A DNA stretch of 64,000 nucleotides from Silanimonas sp. (GCF_027531545.1 NZ_JAPZSC010000018.1:1-64000), one strand, 5' to 3'. Counted from the stretch's first letter, positions 20,733-28,863 are shown. Program-made: numbers and translations. Notes: a model not told the origin generated them from the sequence alone.

Positions 20733-21068
20733 ATGCTCGACATCCAAGACCTCGAAACCGCCGGCGCGCGCGTGCTGCAGCTCACCGGCCGCCTCGACAC
20801 CAACACCTCCACGGTCTTCGACCGCCACTGCGCCGAACGCGTGGGCCTCGATGCCCGCGTGGCCGTCGATCTCGCCGCCGTCGACTACGTCAGTTCGGCC
20901 GGCCTGCGCGTGTTCCTGATGGTGGCGAAGAAGCTGCAGAAGGGCGGCGGCAAGCTGGTGCTCTGCGGCCTCGCCCCCGCCGTTCGTGAAGTGTTCGACA
21001 TCGCCGGCTTCAGCCGCATCCTCGACATCGCCGACGACCGCGGCGCCGCGCTCGCGAAGTTGGCCTGA
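20733..21068 (+). CDS. STAS-domain anti-sigma factor antagonist
   Basis: A 111-residue single STAS domain of the SpoIIAA/RsbV family. The segment VDYVSSAGLRVFLMVAKKL contains the serine normally phosphorylated by the partner kinase, at the DxxSSAGL position. In its unphosphorylated state the antagonist binds the HATPase and frees that protein's target. It lies 7 bp after the HATPase gene and 4 bp before the phosphatase gene, so all three are likely one operon. It is cytoplasmic. Confidence 0.93.
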   Translation: MLDIQDLETAGARVLQLTGRLDTNTSTVFDRHCAERVGLDARVAVDLAAVDYVSSAGLRVFLMVAKKLQKGGGKLVLCGLAPAVREVFDIAGFSRILDIADDRGAALAKLA

Positions 21069-21072
21069 GCCC

Positions 21073-22917
21073 ATGGCGAACGCCGAGGCCACGCGTCGCG
21101 TCAGCGGGCGGCTGGTGCAGCGCCTGCCGCCCTGGGCGGCGGGCACGCTGGCCTTCCTGCTGGTGGGCCTCGGTTTCAGCGCACTCGTGGCCTTGCTGTT
21201 CTGGCGCACGCAGGCCGCGATGATCGGCGAGATCCACGCCGGCCTGCAGCGCACCGCGCGCATCGCGGTTCAATCCATCGATGTGGGCGGGCACGGTGAT
21301 TTCACTTCGCCCACCCAGCACCTCTCACCCGAATACCAGCAGGCCATCGCGCCGCTGCGCGCCGTGCTCGCCGCCGACCCGGAAGTGGCCTTCGCCTGGA
21401 CGGTGGTGGAACGCGAGGGCGTGCTGCACTTCGTGCTCGACGGCTCCACCCCGCGCCCCGGCGACACCACGGTGGCACCGGACTGGGTGCAGATCATGGA
21501 GGTGTTCGAGAACCCGCCGGCCGACCTGTTCACCGCGATCCGCGAAGGCCGCAGCGTGGTCTCGCAGCCCTACACCGATGAATGGGGCAGCTTCATCAGC
21601 GCCTTCGAGCCGCTGAAGGACGCGGAAGGCCGCACCGTCGCCGCGCTCGGCATCGACCTGCGCCTCACCCAGTACGAAGCCCGCCTCGCTCCGGTGCAAC
21701 GCGCCGCGCTGCTCGCCCTCGGCGTGGGCTGGCTGGTGGCCTTTGGCGTGGGCCTCGCGGTGTGGGTGAGCCGCCGCACCGACCGAACCGCCCGCGAACT
21801 CGCGCGCCAGCTGCGCACGGTGAACGCCCTGCTCGCCGTCTCGCGCGCGCTCTCCACCGGCGTGCGCCTCGACGAGCTGCTGCCCGTCATCGTGGCGCAG
21901 ACCACCGAGGTGATGGGCGCCGAGCGCAGCGGCCTGCTGCTGGACGTGCCCGCCGACGACCTCGCCCAGCGCGCCCTGCGCGACGGCCAGTTGCAGCGCA
22001 CGCGCCATCGTCTCGTGCTGCCCATCCGCCGCGGCGATGGCCAAACGCTGGGCGCGCTGGAGGTGGTGAACAAGCTCGGCGAGGACGACTTCGATCGCGA
22101 CGACGAAGTGCTTCTGGAGGCGCTGGGCAGCCTGGTGCTGATGGCCTTCGACCGCGCGCGGCTCACCGAGGTGTACGTCGAGAAGCAGAAGCTCGACGAA
22201 GCCCTGAAGCTCGCCGCCTCCATCCAGATGAGCATGGTGCCGCAAGCGTTCCCGAAGCCCGGCACAACACCCATCGAGGTGCACGCGCAGCTGCTGCCGG
22301 CCAAGGAAGTGGGCGGCGACTTCTACGACTTCTTCTGGCTCGACGCGCACCGCATGGCCCTGGTGATGGCCGACGTCTCCGGCAAGGCCATGCCCGCGGC
22401 GCTGTTCATGGCCAAAGCAAAGACGCTGGTGAAAGCCGCGGCCCTGCTGATCGACGGGCCCGACGAGATCCTGCGCCGCGCCAACGAAGTGCTCTCCGCC
22501 GACAACGATGCCGGCATGTTCGTCACCGTCTTCCTCGGCATCCTCGACACCCGCGACGGCCGCCTGCGCTACAGCAATGCCGGCCATAACCCGCCACTGC
22601 GAATGCACGCGGGCAAGGTCTCCACGCTCGACGGCGCCGACGGCGTGGCGTTGGGCGTGATGGAAGGCCTCGACTACCGCAGCGCGGAACTGCGCTTAAG
22701 CCCCGGCGATCTCGTCTTCCTGTTCACCGACGGCGTCAACGAAGCGATGGACGTGCACGGCCAGCCCTGGGGGCAGGCCGCGATGGAGGCCGCGTTCGCG
22801 GCGACCGAAGGCACGATGCACGCGAGGAATGAGACCATGGTCGCGGCGATCCGCAAGCATGCCGCGGGCGCGGAGCAGAGCGACGACATCGCGCTTTTGA
22901 TGGTGAGGTGGCGGTGA
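21073..22917 (+). CDS. Membrane-bound SpoIIE-type PP2C phosphatase with extracytoplasmic sensor and GAF domain
   Basis: A 614-residue sensor phosphatase. Residues about 20-45 form TM1 and about 210-235 form TM2. Between them lies an extracytoplasmic sensor domain whose C-terminal half contains QPYTDEWGSFISAFEPL, also found in the free-standing sensor at 31812-32660. After TM2 come a GAF domain (about 255-385) and a SpoIIE/PP2C phosphatase domain with GGDFYDFF, ADVSGKAMPAALF, GHNPPL, FTDGVNEAM and SDDIALLMV (metal and active-site motifs). It probably dephosphorylates the upstream STAS protein when the sensor is stimulated. The start at 21073 is 4 bp past the STAS stop; an in-frame extension back into the STAS gene is rejected. 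Confidence 0.93.
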   Translation: MANAEATRRVSGRLVQRLPPWAAGTLAFLLVGLGFSALVALLFWRTQAAMIGEIHAGLQRTARIAVQSIDVGGHGDFTSPTQHLSPEYQQAIAPLRAVLAADPEVAFAWTVVEREGVLHFVLDGSTPRPGDTTVAPDWVQIMEVFENPPADLFTAIREGRSVVSQPYTDEWGSFISAFEPLKDAEGRTVAALGIDLRLTQYEARLAPVQRAALLALGVGWLVAFGVGLAVWVSRRTDRTARELARQLRTVNALLAVSRALSTGVRLDELLPVIVAQTTEVMGAERSGLLLDVPADDLAQRALRDGQLQRTRHRLVLPIRRGDGQTLGALEVVNKLGEDDFDRDDEVLLEALGSLVLMAFDRARLTEVYVEKQKLDEALKLAASIQMSMVPQAFPKPGTTPIEVHAQLLPAKEVGGDFYDFFWLDAHRMALVMADVSGKAMPAALFMAKAKTLVKAAALLIDGPDEILRRANEVLSADNDAGMFVTVFLGILDTRDGRLRYSNAGHNPPLRMHAGKVSTLDGADGVALGVMEGLDYRSAELRLSPGDLVFLFTDGVNEAMDVHGQPWGQAAMEAAFAATEGTMHARNETMVAAIRKHAAGAEQSDDIALLMVRWR

Positions 22918-22928
22918 GGCCGTCGAAG

Positions 22929-22968
22929 TGACCGCTTCACAAGGGCCGCTTTCGGCCAGAAGCGGTCA
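22929..22968 (+). terminator. Possible intrinsic stem-loop after the phosphatase operon
   Basis: Perfect 10-bp arms TGACCGCTTC (22929-22938) and GAAGCGGTCA (22959-22968) enclose a second short hairpin (GGCCG...CGGCC). It lies 11 bp after the phosphatase stop, between converging genes. No T-run follows, so it may be a transcript-end structure or a processing signal rather than a classic terminator. Confidence 0.4.
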
Positions 22969-23033
22969 TCTGATGCAGGGATTCGCACTCTGAACCACGG
23001 TGCTACTCAAGACCGGTGGACGTCGGCAGCACG

Positions 23034-24032
23034 TCACAAGCCGAATGCCTTCCTGAAAGAGCGCGGGCTCAACCCCAAGCGCCTCCTGAATTGGTGCCTG
23101 AGGTTCGTGGCAGTCCCCAATCCCGATTTGGCGGCGATCGTCTCGAAGTCTTGGGTCGTTTCCTCAATCAAGATCTTCGCCAAGTTCACACGCTCAACGC
23201 TCAACCATTCACCGGGCGACATGCCAGTCGCCCCTACGAATCTTCGATGAAAGGACCTTGGGCTAAGCGACGCCCACCTAGCCATCGTCTCGATGGTCAG
23301 TGGCTGATCGATCCTGCTTCGAATCTTCTCGAGAACGCGCCCAAATCCTCCAGACTCACGAACATCAACGGGGGCGACAACAAACTGGGACTGTCCGCCC
23401 TCGCGATGCGGGGAAACGACAAGCCTCTTCGCAACGAGATTTGCTGCTCTCACCCCGAAGTCCGACCTTACGAGGTGAAGGCACATGTCGATCCCCGCTG
23501 CGCTTCCTGCAGACGTGATGACAGTCCCCTCCTGCACATAGAGGACGTTTGGCTCGAAAGTCACCCCGGGATAGCGTTGCTCGAAGGCTCCCCGGTAGCG
23601 CCAATGTGTCGTAGCTCTCCCCCCATCCAGCAATCCCGCTTCGGCGAGCACAAATGCTCCCGAACAGATGGACACGATTCTTGCACCACGGGCGTGTGCT
23701 GTTCGAAGAGCCTGAAGCAGAGCTTCGGGTGGGCGCTCTTCCGGATTTCGCCAACCCGGGACGATGACAGTTCCAGCATCGAGTAGCCCATGAACATCCA
23801 TGTCTACAGCCATTCGCGTGCCGTATTGGCCCACCACGTTACGACCTCTCAGCGATGCCGTCTTGAACGTGTACCAATTTGGCCCTGCCTCGGGGCGGGG
23901 AAGCCCGAAGACTTCCGCCACGCATGCGAATTCAAAAACACAGAAGTCGTCGTACATCAAAGCGGCGACGAGGGGATTCGGGACTCTCCGAGGGCGCGCA
24001 CTGATTGGCATGATCTTTTCGATTAAGGGCAT
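23034..24032 (-). CDS. GlxA-family transcriptional regulator (DJ-1/PfpI plus AraC HTH)
   Basis: A 332-residue regulator with an N-terminal DJ-1/PfpI-like domain (VAALMYDDFCVFEFACVAEVFGL, and ARIVSICSGAFVLAEAGLLDG with the nucleophile-elbow cysteine) and a C-terminal AraC-type double HTH (SLSPRSFHRRFVGATGMSPGEW, then KSGLGTATNLRHQFRRRLGLSP). GlxA/FtrA-type proteins bind small metabolites and activate adjacent operons. It is divergent from the rhodanese gene, which is its likely target. Base composition is lower in GC than the flanking chromosome. ATG 24032 is used; ATG 24011 would remove seven residues. Both lack a strong ribosome site. Confidence 0.92.
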   Translation of the reverse strand: MPLIEKIMPISARPRRVPNPLVAALMYDDFCVFEFACVAEVFGLPRPEAGPNWYTFKTASLRGRNVVGQYGTRMAVDMDVHGLLDAGTVIVPGWRNPEERPPEALLQALRTAHARGARIVSICSGAFVLAEAGLLDGGRATTHWRYRGAFEQRYPGVTFEPNVLYVQEGTVITSAGSAAGIDMCLHLVRSDFGVRAANLVAKRLVVSPHREGGQSQFVVAPVDVRESGGFGRVLEKIRSRIDQPLTIETMARWASLSPRSFHRRFVGATGMSPGEWLSVERVNLAKILIEETTQDFETIAAKSGLGTATNLRHQFRRRLGLSPRSFRKAFGL

Positions 24033-24039
24033 TTATGCC
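24028..24039. promoter_or_regulatory. Short palindrome in the divergent GlxA/rhodanese promoter region
   Basis: GGCAT-TT-ATGCC (24028-24039) lies between the divergent start regions of the GlxA-type regulator and the rhodanese gene. It overlaps the regulator's first codon if ATG 24032 is used. It could be an operator; there is no other evidence. Confidence 0.3.
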
Positions 24040-24101
24040 AGTGGCGTGCAATGTACTTCAATCGAAGAATGCTTTCGCCACTTGGGCACTGGAGAACGAC
24101 C

Positions 24102-24500
24102 ATGCGAAACGGAGTCACATCTTCCCCCGCAGCAACCCCAGAAGAGGCGGCAAGGCACTTTGCGGCTGAGTTCTCTTTTGAAACGGACTGCTGGGACACC
24201 CATGAAGCGCTTGAGAGCGAGGCCCCAGGCTTCGTCCTTCTGGATGTCCGGAGCCCCAAGCTCTTCGAACAAGGCCACATCCCAGGGGCCATCAACCTGC
24301 CCCACGGGAAGATTGTCCCCTCGAAGCTAACGTCCTTTCCCGAAGGAACCTTGCTCGTGACCTACTGCGCCGGCCCGCACTGCAATGGGGCTGCGCGTGG
24401 CGCCTTGCGCCTGGCCGAACTTGGAAGGCCGGTCAAAATCATGGCGGGCGGCATCACCGGCTGGATCGATGAGGGCTTCGATCTCGTGACAGGGGCATGA
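24102..24500 (+). CDS. Rhodanese-like domain protein
   Basis: A 132-residue single rhodanese domain. It has the family pattern VLLDVRSPKLFEQGHIPGAINLPH (DVRxxxxFxxGHIPGA), the active-site loop with a cysteine in VTYCAGPHCNGA, and a conserved C-terminal IMAGGITGWIDEGF. Such proteins move sulfane sulfur or act as persulfide carriers in the cytoplasm. ATG 24102 follows GGAGAACGACC; an upstream start adds 17 non-homologous residues. Its stop overlaps the GNAT start by 4 bp. Lower GC suggests it arrived with the GlxA and GNAT genes. Confidence 0.92.
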   Translation: MRNGVTSSPAATPEEAARHFAAEFSFETDCWDTHEALESEAPGFVLLDVRSPKLFEQGHIPGAINLPHGKIVPSKLTSFPEGTLLVTYCAGPHCNGAARGALRLAELGRPVKIMAGGITGWIDEGFDLVTGA

Positions 24501-24964
24501 GTTCCGGCATAACCATTCGACAAGCAGGCCTCCGGGACATCTCGGAGGCCTGTCGAATGATCGCTGCTCACGTCCTGTACGAAAGGGCAACCGTCGATCT
24601 GGAGGGCGCGAGACACCGCCTGGAATCCGAGTTGCGCTCCGAAACTCCGCGGGTACGTCTATGGATCGCGGCCGATCAGAAAGGAAATGCACTTGGATAC
24701 GCAAGTGCGACGATCGACTACTCGACGTGGACTGCACTCCCGTATCTGCATATGGATTGTCTCTTTGTGGACCAAGACTCCCGGGGCGCAGGAATCGGCG
24801 CGCTTCTACTCCAGCGCTTGAAGGATTTCGCTCAAGAGGCTGGCGTCCATGAGATCCAGTGGCAGACTCCGGATTGGAACCGAAGCGCACAAGAGTTCTA
24901 TCTGAGAACTGGCGCAACACAGTCGACGAAAGCGAGATTCAAGCTAGTGCTCAGTCCGTCGTGA
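24497..24964 (+). CDS. GNAT-family N-acetyltransferase
   Basis: A 155-residue GNAT acetyltransferase. The acetyl-CoA pyrophosphate-binding motif is VDQDSRGAGIGALLLQRL, followed by a typical strand-helix with the substrate-binding QTPDWNRSAQEFYLRTGA. It transfers an acetyl group from acetyl-CoA to an unknown amine (antibiotic, amino acid or protein). Translation is coupled to the rhodanese gene by an ATGA overlap. AT-richer codon use again sets it apart from the chromosome. It ends 123 bp before the IS left end. Confidence 0.92.
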   Translation: MSSGITIRQAGLRDISEACRMIAAHVLYERATVDLEGARHRLESELRSETPRVRLWIAADQKGNALGYASATIDYSTWTALPYLHMDCLFVDQDSRGAGIGALLLQRLKDFAQEAGVHEIQWQTPDWNRSAQEFYLRTGATQSTKARFKLVLSPS

Positions 24965-25087
24965 GCTCTCAGTCGCCACGATGGGAAGGACCCACGGTTC
25001 GGCTCCCGACGCGACGTCCTCCTGGTCTTTAGACGCACGGTTTTTTGGAGTAGTAACCCTTAGGCGAGCGACCGCTATGGGTCTATT
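24965..25087. other. Non-coding gap before the IS1182-like element
   Basis: No coding frame or clear regulatory motif is seen in this gap between the GNAT gene and the IS left end. Its composition resembles the accessory segment rather than the flanking chromosome. Confidence 0.4.
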
Positions 25088-25105
25088 CCGTTGAAAAACT
25101 CCGTT
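25088..25105. repeat. Left terminal inverted repeat of the IS1182-like element
   Basis: CCGTTGAAAAACTCCGTT, matching the reverse complement of the right repeat at 17 of 18 positions. Confidence 0.88.
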
Positions 25106-25197
25106 TTCGGCGTCGTGGCGGGTGTGGCGCAGTCGCCGAAAGGGCCGCTTCTTCGCTCAACCCAAAGAAAAAGTGGGCGCGCAGGCACCCTTGGTCG

Positions 25198-26583
25198 TCA
25201 AAGGGCGGTTGCCATCGCCGGTTCAGTGCCTTTTGGCATCAACCACACCGCCATTCTTCGCAAATTCTGCGCAGTCGCAGCCAATAGGAACTCATCTCGA
25301 GCGCCCTTCAGGCCGCGAAGCCGCAACCGATCCAGCCTCAGGATGCGCTTCAAGTGCGCGAACAGCATCTCAACCTTCTTTCGATGCCGTCGCGATCTCG
25401 CGTATGCCTCCGTCTTCGCAACCTGACGCGCGACGTCACGCGCTGATTCGTTGAGTTGGCGTGCAATCTTTCGGATTGGCGTATTCGGGCAGCATCGCGT
25501 CTTTAGGGGGCAGCTCACGCAGTCGCTGGCGCTCGCTCGATAGATGATGGTGTCGGCCTTGGTGACGCCGGATCGCGGCACCGTGAACTTCCTTCGGTCG
25601 CTACGAAGGGCCTTATCGGAGGGGCAGCGACATTCGTTGTCTTCCGCACGCCACTCGAAATCGGAACGCGAGAACGTTCCATCAGACCTCTCGGTCTTGT
25701 CCCATACCGGCACGTGCGGTTCGATCTGCTTTTCATCGACCATCCAGCCCAGCATCTCAGCGCTGCCGTAGGCGGTGTCTCCAATCAGTCGGGTCGGCGA
25801 CAGATCGAAGCGTTGTTCGACCCGATTGACCATCGTCCTGGTCGCTTCTACCTCATCACTACGACGCGCAGGTGTGGCCTCGACATCGACAATGACACCC
25901 GCCGTCACATCAACCAGGTAATTGGTCGAGTACGCATAGAACGCTGGGCCACCTGGTGCTGCGGTCCACTGCGACGCCGGGTCGGTCGTCGAAATATTCT
26001 TGGGCGTCCGCGGCGGCATCTCAGCGTCGTCCAGCGCCTGGAGATACTCGCGGACCGGACGGGCAAGCGGCGACTCGCGGTCCCACGTGGCGTCGGCGCC
26101 AGGAACACCCTTCTGGCGGTTGGCATCTGCCTTGATGACGCTGGCGTCGATGGCGAAACCCTCGCCTCCGACCAAACCTTCGGCGAGGCAGCGCTCGAGT
26201 ACCTTCTCGAACACGAAGCGCAGGGTGTCGTTGTCGCGGAATCGCCCGTGGCGATTCTTCGAGAACGTCGAGTGATCGGGGACCGAATCTTCCAAGCCGA
26301 GCCGGCAGAACCAGCGATAAGCGAGGTTCAAGTGAAGTTCTTCACACAGCCGACGTTCCGAGCGAATCCCAAAGCAGTAGCCGACGATCAGCATCCGGAT
26401 TAGCAAGGCCGGATCAACGGATGGCCTGCCGGTGTGGCTGTAGTGCGGGGCGAGATGCTGGTGGAGTTCGCTCAGGTCGAGAAACCGATCAATCCTGCGG
26501 AGCATGTGGCTCGCCGGGACGTGGTCCTCAAGGTTGAAGGCGTAGAAGAGAGGCGCTTGTCCGGCGTCCTGACGTCCCATCAT
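25198..26583 (-). CDS. IS1182-like transposase
   Basis: A 461-residue DDE transposase. The N-terminal half carries the DUF772 region (GRPSVDPALLIRMLIVGYCFGIRSER), then the catalytic domain starts with AIDASVIKADANR and continues through LIGDTAYGSAEM. Near the C-terminus a cysteine-rich stretch (ASASDCVSCPLKTRCC) and VEMLFAHLKRIL are typical of the IS1182/IS5-like family. It appears intact, with no internal stop. Two adjacent ATG codons are possible starts; the first is used. Confidence 0.92.
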   Translation of the reverse strand: MMGRQDAGQAPLFYAFNLEDHVPASHMLRRIDRFLDLSELHQHLAPHYSHTGRPSVDPALLIRMLIVGYCFGIRSERRLCEELHLNLAYRWFCRLGLEDSVPDHSTFSKNRHGRFRDNDTLRFVFEKVLERCLAEGLVGGEGFAIDASVIKADANRQKGVPGADATWDRESPLARPVREYLQALDDAEMPPRTPKNISTTDPASQWTAAPGGPAFYAYSTNYLVDVTAGVIVDVEATPARRSDEVEATRTMVNRVEQRFDLSPTRLIGDTAYGSAEMLGWMVDEKQIEPHVPVWDKTERSDGTFSRSDFEWRAEDNECRCPSDKALRSDRRKFTVPRSGVTKADTIIYRASASDCVSCPLKTRCCPNTPIRKIARQLNESARDVARQVAKTEAYARSRRHRKKVEMLFAHLKRILRLDRLRLRGLKGARDEFLLAATAQNLRRMAVWLMPKGTEPAMATAL

Positions 26584-26642
26584 CGCTGCGGAATCCGCTG
26601 GATCGATGGGGGATCAGTGGACCAGCTTCAAAAGCCGACTTC

Positions 26643-26660
26643 AACCGAGTTTTTCAACGG
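26643..26660. repeat. Right terminal inverted repeat of the IS1182-like element
   Basis: AACCGAGTTTTTCAACGG, the reverse complement of the left repeat with one mismatch. Confidence 0.88.
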
Positions 26661-26947
26661 CATAGGTCGAAGACGGACGATCAAAGTCTGGCTATGCGTC
26701 GCACACGATGTCGGAAGAATCGCTGAGAACGCCGCCGCGCTTCAGCAAGGGGTGCGCTGCGACCACGGCCACATCCTGCGTCGGACCGGTGCTGGACCAT
26801 CGGCGTGGTGCTTGCGCGTGATCATCGCGGCCTTGCCATCGCAATGGGTGCGGCACCGAACAGTGGGCGCACGGCAAAAAGTCTAGCTTCGACGACGGAT
26901 CGTGCAACGCATCTCTTGAGCACGCTCCGAAGGGCCTGGAGCGTCGC
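26661..26947. other. Non-coding gap between the IS and the sortase gene
   Basis: About 290 bp with no supported gene. A frame crossing from the IS into this gap (ending near 26886) lies antisense to the transposase and has no family resemblance. The segment presumably contains the sortase promoter, but no convincing -35/-10 pair was matched. Confidence 0.4.
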
Positions 26948-27604
26948 ATGCCATCACCGATTCGCCTCGTGTCATCGTGGCTCTCGATCGAGAACGTCCT
27001 CTCGACGCTGGGCGTCGCGCTGCTGCTGGTCTTCGCCGGCGGTCGCGCCCTCGGTGAGGTCGAGCGGCGGGAAGCCATCGTTGCTTTCACCGCATCGACG
27101 CCCGCCACGGCACCCGGAACGGCCTCGCTGCCGTCGCCCTCCAGCGATCCAGATCGCAGCGAATGGTCATCCGCGCGGGTCCGGGACCATGCCGAAAGCC
27201 TGCTCGCGGAACGGTCCTTGCCGGTGGCCGTCCTGCGCATTCCCCGTGTGGCGCTCGAAGCTCCGGTGTTCCCGGACCTCAGCGAGCGCAACCTCAACCG
27301 CGGCGCAGGCCTGGTGGATGCCGCGGCCGGCGCCGACAGCAACGGCAACCTCGCCATCGCCGCGCACCGCGATGGCTACTTCCGCGCGCTCCGTCGGGTC
27401 GAGGTGGGCGATGTGGTCGTGCTTGAAAGCGCCTCGCAGCAGCGCCGCTACCGCATCGATGCGCTGTCGATCGTCGAACCGCACGACTTGTCGCCGCTCC
27501 AGTCGAGCACGGGCCCCGTCCTGACCCTCATCACCTGCTACCCATTCTGGTTTGTCGGCAACGCGCCGCAACGCTTCATCGTGCGCGCCGTCGCCGTGCA
27601 GTAA
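26948..27604 (+). CDS. Class D-like sortase
   Basis: A 218-residue transpeptidase of the sortase superfamily. An N-terminal hydrophobic segment (about 18-38) anchors it in the inner membrane. The catalytic triad is visible: His140 in AAHRDGYF, Cys197 in TLITCYPF and Arg209 in PQRFIVRA. The spacing and TLITC signature resemble class D sortases, which in Gram-positives recognise LPxTA-type signals. Gram-negative sortases exist but are rare and are usually paired with one dedicated substrate; the next gene encodes such a candidate. ATG 26948 follows GGAG with 7 nt spacing. Confidence 0.95.
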   Translation: MPSPIRLVSSWLSIENVLSTLGVALLLVFAGGRALGEVERREAIVAFTASTPATAPGTASLPSPSSDPDRSEWSSARVRDHAESLLAERSLPVAVLRIPRVALEAPVFPDLSERNLNRGAGLVDAAAGADSNGNLAIAAHRDGYFRALRRVEVGDVVVLESASQQRRYRIDALSIVEPHDLSPLQSSTGPVLTLITCYPFWFVGNAPQRFIVRAVAVQ

Positions 27605-27697
27605 CGAGTGCCCTCCCGCCCCCCGGCGGTGTGCGCGAAAACGGTCCCCCCCGCCGCCGGCGGGAACCGAGCTTTGTTCCGCCACAGGAGAGTGAAA

Positions 27698-28342
27698 ATG
27701 AAAACGATGACCCCCCGCCTGATCGCGCTCATGGTCGGCCTGGCCTGCGCCAGCGGCCTTCCCGCGCAGGACCTCAAGACGCGCCAACTCGCACCGACCG
27801 ATACCCGCGTGCTGAGTTGCGGGCAGGTCGACATGGCCTGGAACGTCGCGCTGATCACCCAGTACCCGCGCATTCCCGAGGCCTGCTTCGAGGTGATCAC
27901 CAACAACGACATCAAATGGGCCCGCTTCGAGGCCGACTTCGTTCGACTCGACCGCGACGGCTCGGTGGTCGCTGACTTCTATGGGCCCAGCGGCGCGAAG
28001 ATGGGGCGCTACACGGTTCTCAACAACCCGGGCGATCAGGTAACGCTGGGTGGGCGTAAGTACCCCTTTTGGGCCCTGCGCAGCGGCCAGCGGATCAACC
28101 TCTACGTGCCGGAGGGCGCCGCTGCGCTGACCACCGAGCCCGGCCTGCCGCCGGATCGCTACGGCCGCTTCGTGCGCTACGAGGAATTGCCGCAGGAGCC
28201 CCGCATGGCCGACCCGGCACCGGCGCCGAACTACATTGCTGCCCGCATGCCGGACACCGCGGGACCACTGCCGTGGTTCGCCGTCGCCGGCTTCGGCGCC
28301 TTGCTGGGCGGCCTTGGCCTGCGTCTTCGCAAGCGTGGCTGA
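27698..28342 (+). CDS. Secreted protein with C-terminal sortase-type sorting signal (putative sortase substrate)
   Basis: A 214-residue protein. An N-terminal signal peptide (MKTMTPRLIALMVGLACA) directs export. The C-terminus has the tripartite sorting pattern: MPDTA (184-188), a hydrophobic segment (about 190-208), and a basic tail RLRKRG. MPDTA resembles the LPxTA motif expected for class D sortases, except that Met replaces Leu. The central region (about 30-165) has no recognised family. ATG 27698 follows AGGAG with 7 nt spacing and yields the signal peptide; a longer in-frame start is rejected. It lies 93 bp after the sortase and is probably its dedicated substrate. Confidence 0.85.
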   Translation: MKTMTPRLIALMVGLACASGLPAQDLKTRQLAPTDTRVLSCGQVDMAWNVALITQYPRIPEACFEVITNNDIKWARFEADFVRLDRDGSVVADFYGPSGAKMGRYTVLNNPGDQVTLGGRKYPFWALRSGQRINLYVPEGAAALTTEPGLPPDRYGRFVRYEELPQEPRMADPAPAPNYIAARMPDTAGPLPWFAVAGFGALLGGLGLRLRKRG

Positions 28343-28418
28343 TGCGTGAGGTCGTCGGTTCGTTATCCCGATCCGGGCCGGCATCGCCGCGCTCGGATTC
28401 GGGATGGCGCTCCGCGGT

Positions 28419-28863
28419 TCAGCGCTTCGTGCAGATCGGCACCACGATCGTCTTGTCCTTCCAGTACAAGCACTCTTCCGGCGTATTGATCTCGCAAACT
28501 TCGGCGACGACATCGGTGAAGCCCGCATCCGCCAGCGCTTTTCGGTGCCGCGGCGAGAAGTCGCGCACTTCGTCGGAGAAGTAGGTGAACACGCCGCCGG
28601 GCTTGAGCAGGCGGTGCGCTTCGGCGAAGAAGAACCAGTGCGCGGCCACTTCCTCGCCCTGCGTCGGGTAGGTGTCGAACAGGATGCCGTCGAAGCTGCC
28701 GGGCTCCAGTTGCGCCACCACGTCCTGCCAGAAGCCGAACATCGGCGTGACGCTGGGGTGCGTGGCCGCGAAGGCCTGCAGGCGCTCGTACACGCCGGCA
28801 TTGGCCTCGATGATCACGTGCTCGCGCAGCGGGTGAGCCTGCACGTGGCCGGCCGAGATGCCC
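28419..28863 (-). pseudogene. Truncated duplicate of the GAMT-like methyltransferase (3' two thirds)
   Basis: This reading frame repeats the C-terminal 147 residues of the methyltransferase encoded at 29880-30557 without any insertion or deletion, with nine amino-acid differences. The first about 78 residues, including the SAM-binding loop GFGMG, are missing: similarity stops at GISAGH, exactly at 28863. Upstream the frame enters unrelated sequence antisense to the neighbouring gene. It is unlikely to encode an active methyltransferase. Confidence 0.85.
28423..28863. repeat. Direct repeat, copy 1 (441 bp, methyltransferase 3' end)
   Basis: This copy matches 29884-30324 over 441 bp without indels and is in the same orientation. 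The copies lie 1461 bp apart and enclose one complete gene. Confidence 0.85.

Larger units (their letters stand above)
25088..26660 (-). mobile_element. IS1182-like insertion sequence, complete
   Basis: A 1573-bp element with 18-bp imperfect terminal inverted repeats (CCGTTGAAAAACTC then one mismatch then GTT) and one transposase gene on the minus strand. The sequence between the left repeat and the transposase stop is about 90 bp, and the right repeat begins 59 bp past the transposase start. No convincing direct target duplication is seen. It separates the GlxA/rhodanese/GNAT segment from the sortase locus. Confidence 0.88.

Noticed and set aside
25080-26670. Possible target duplication around the IS1182-like element
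   Set aside because: The flanks GTCTATT and CATAGGTC share only partial inverted similarity; no direct repeat of a convincing length was found.
26434-26886. Open frame crossing the right end of the IS
   Set aside because: It is antisense to the transposase and continues into non-coding sequence.
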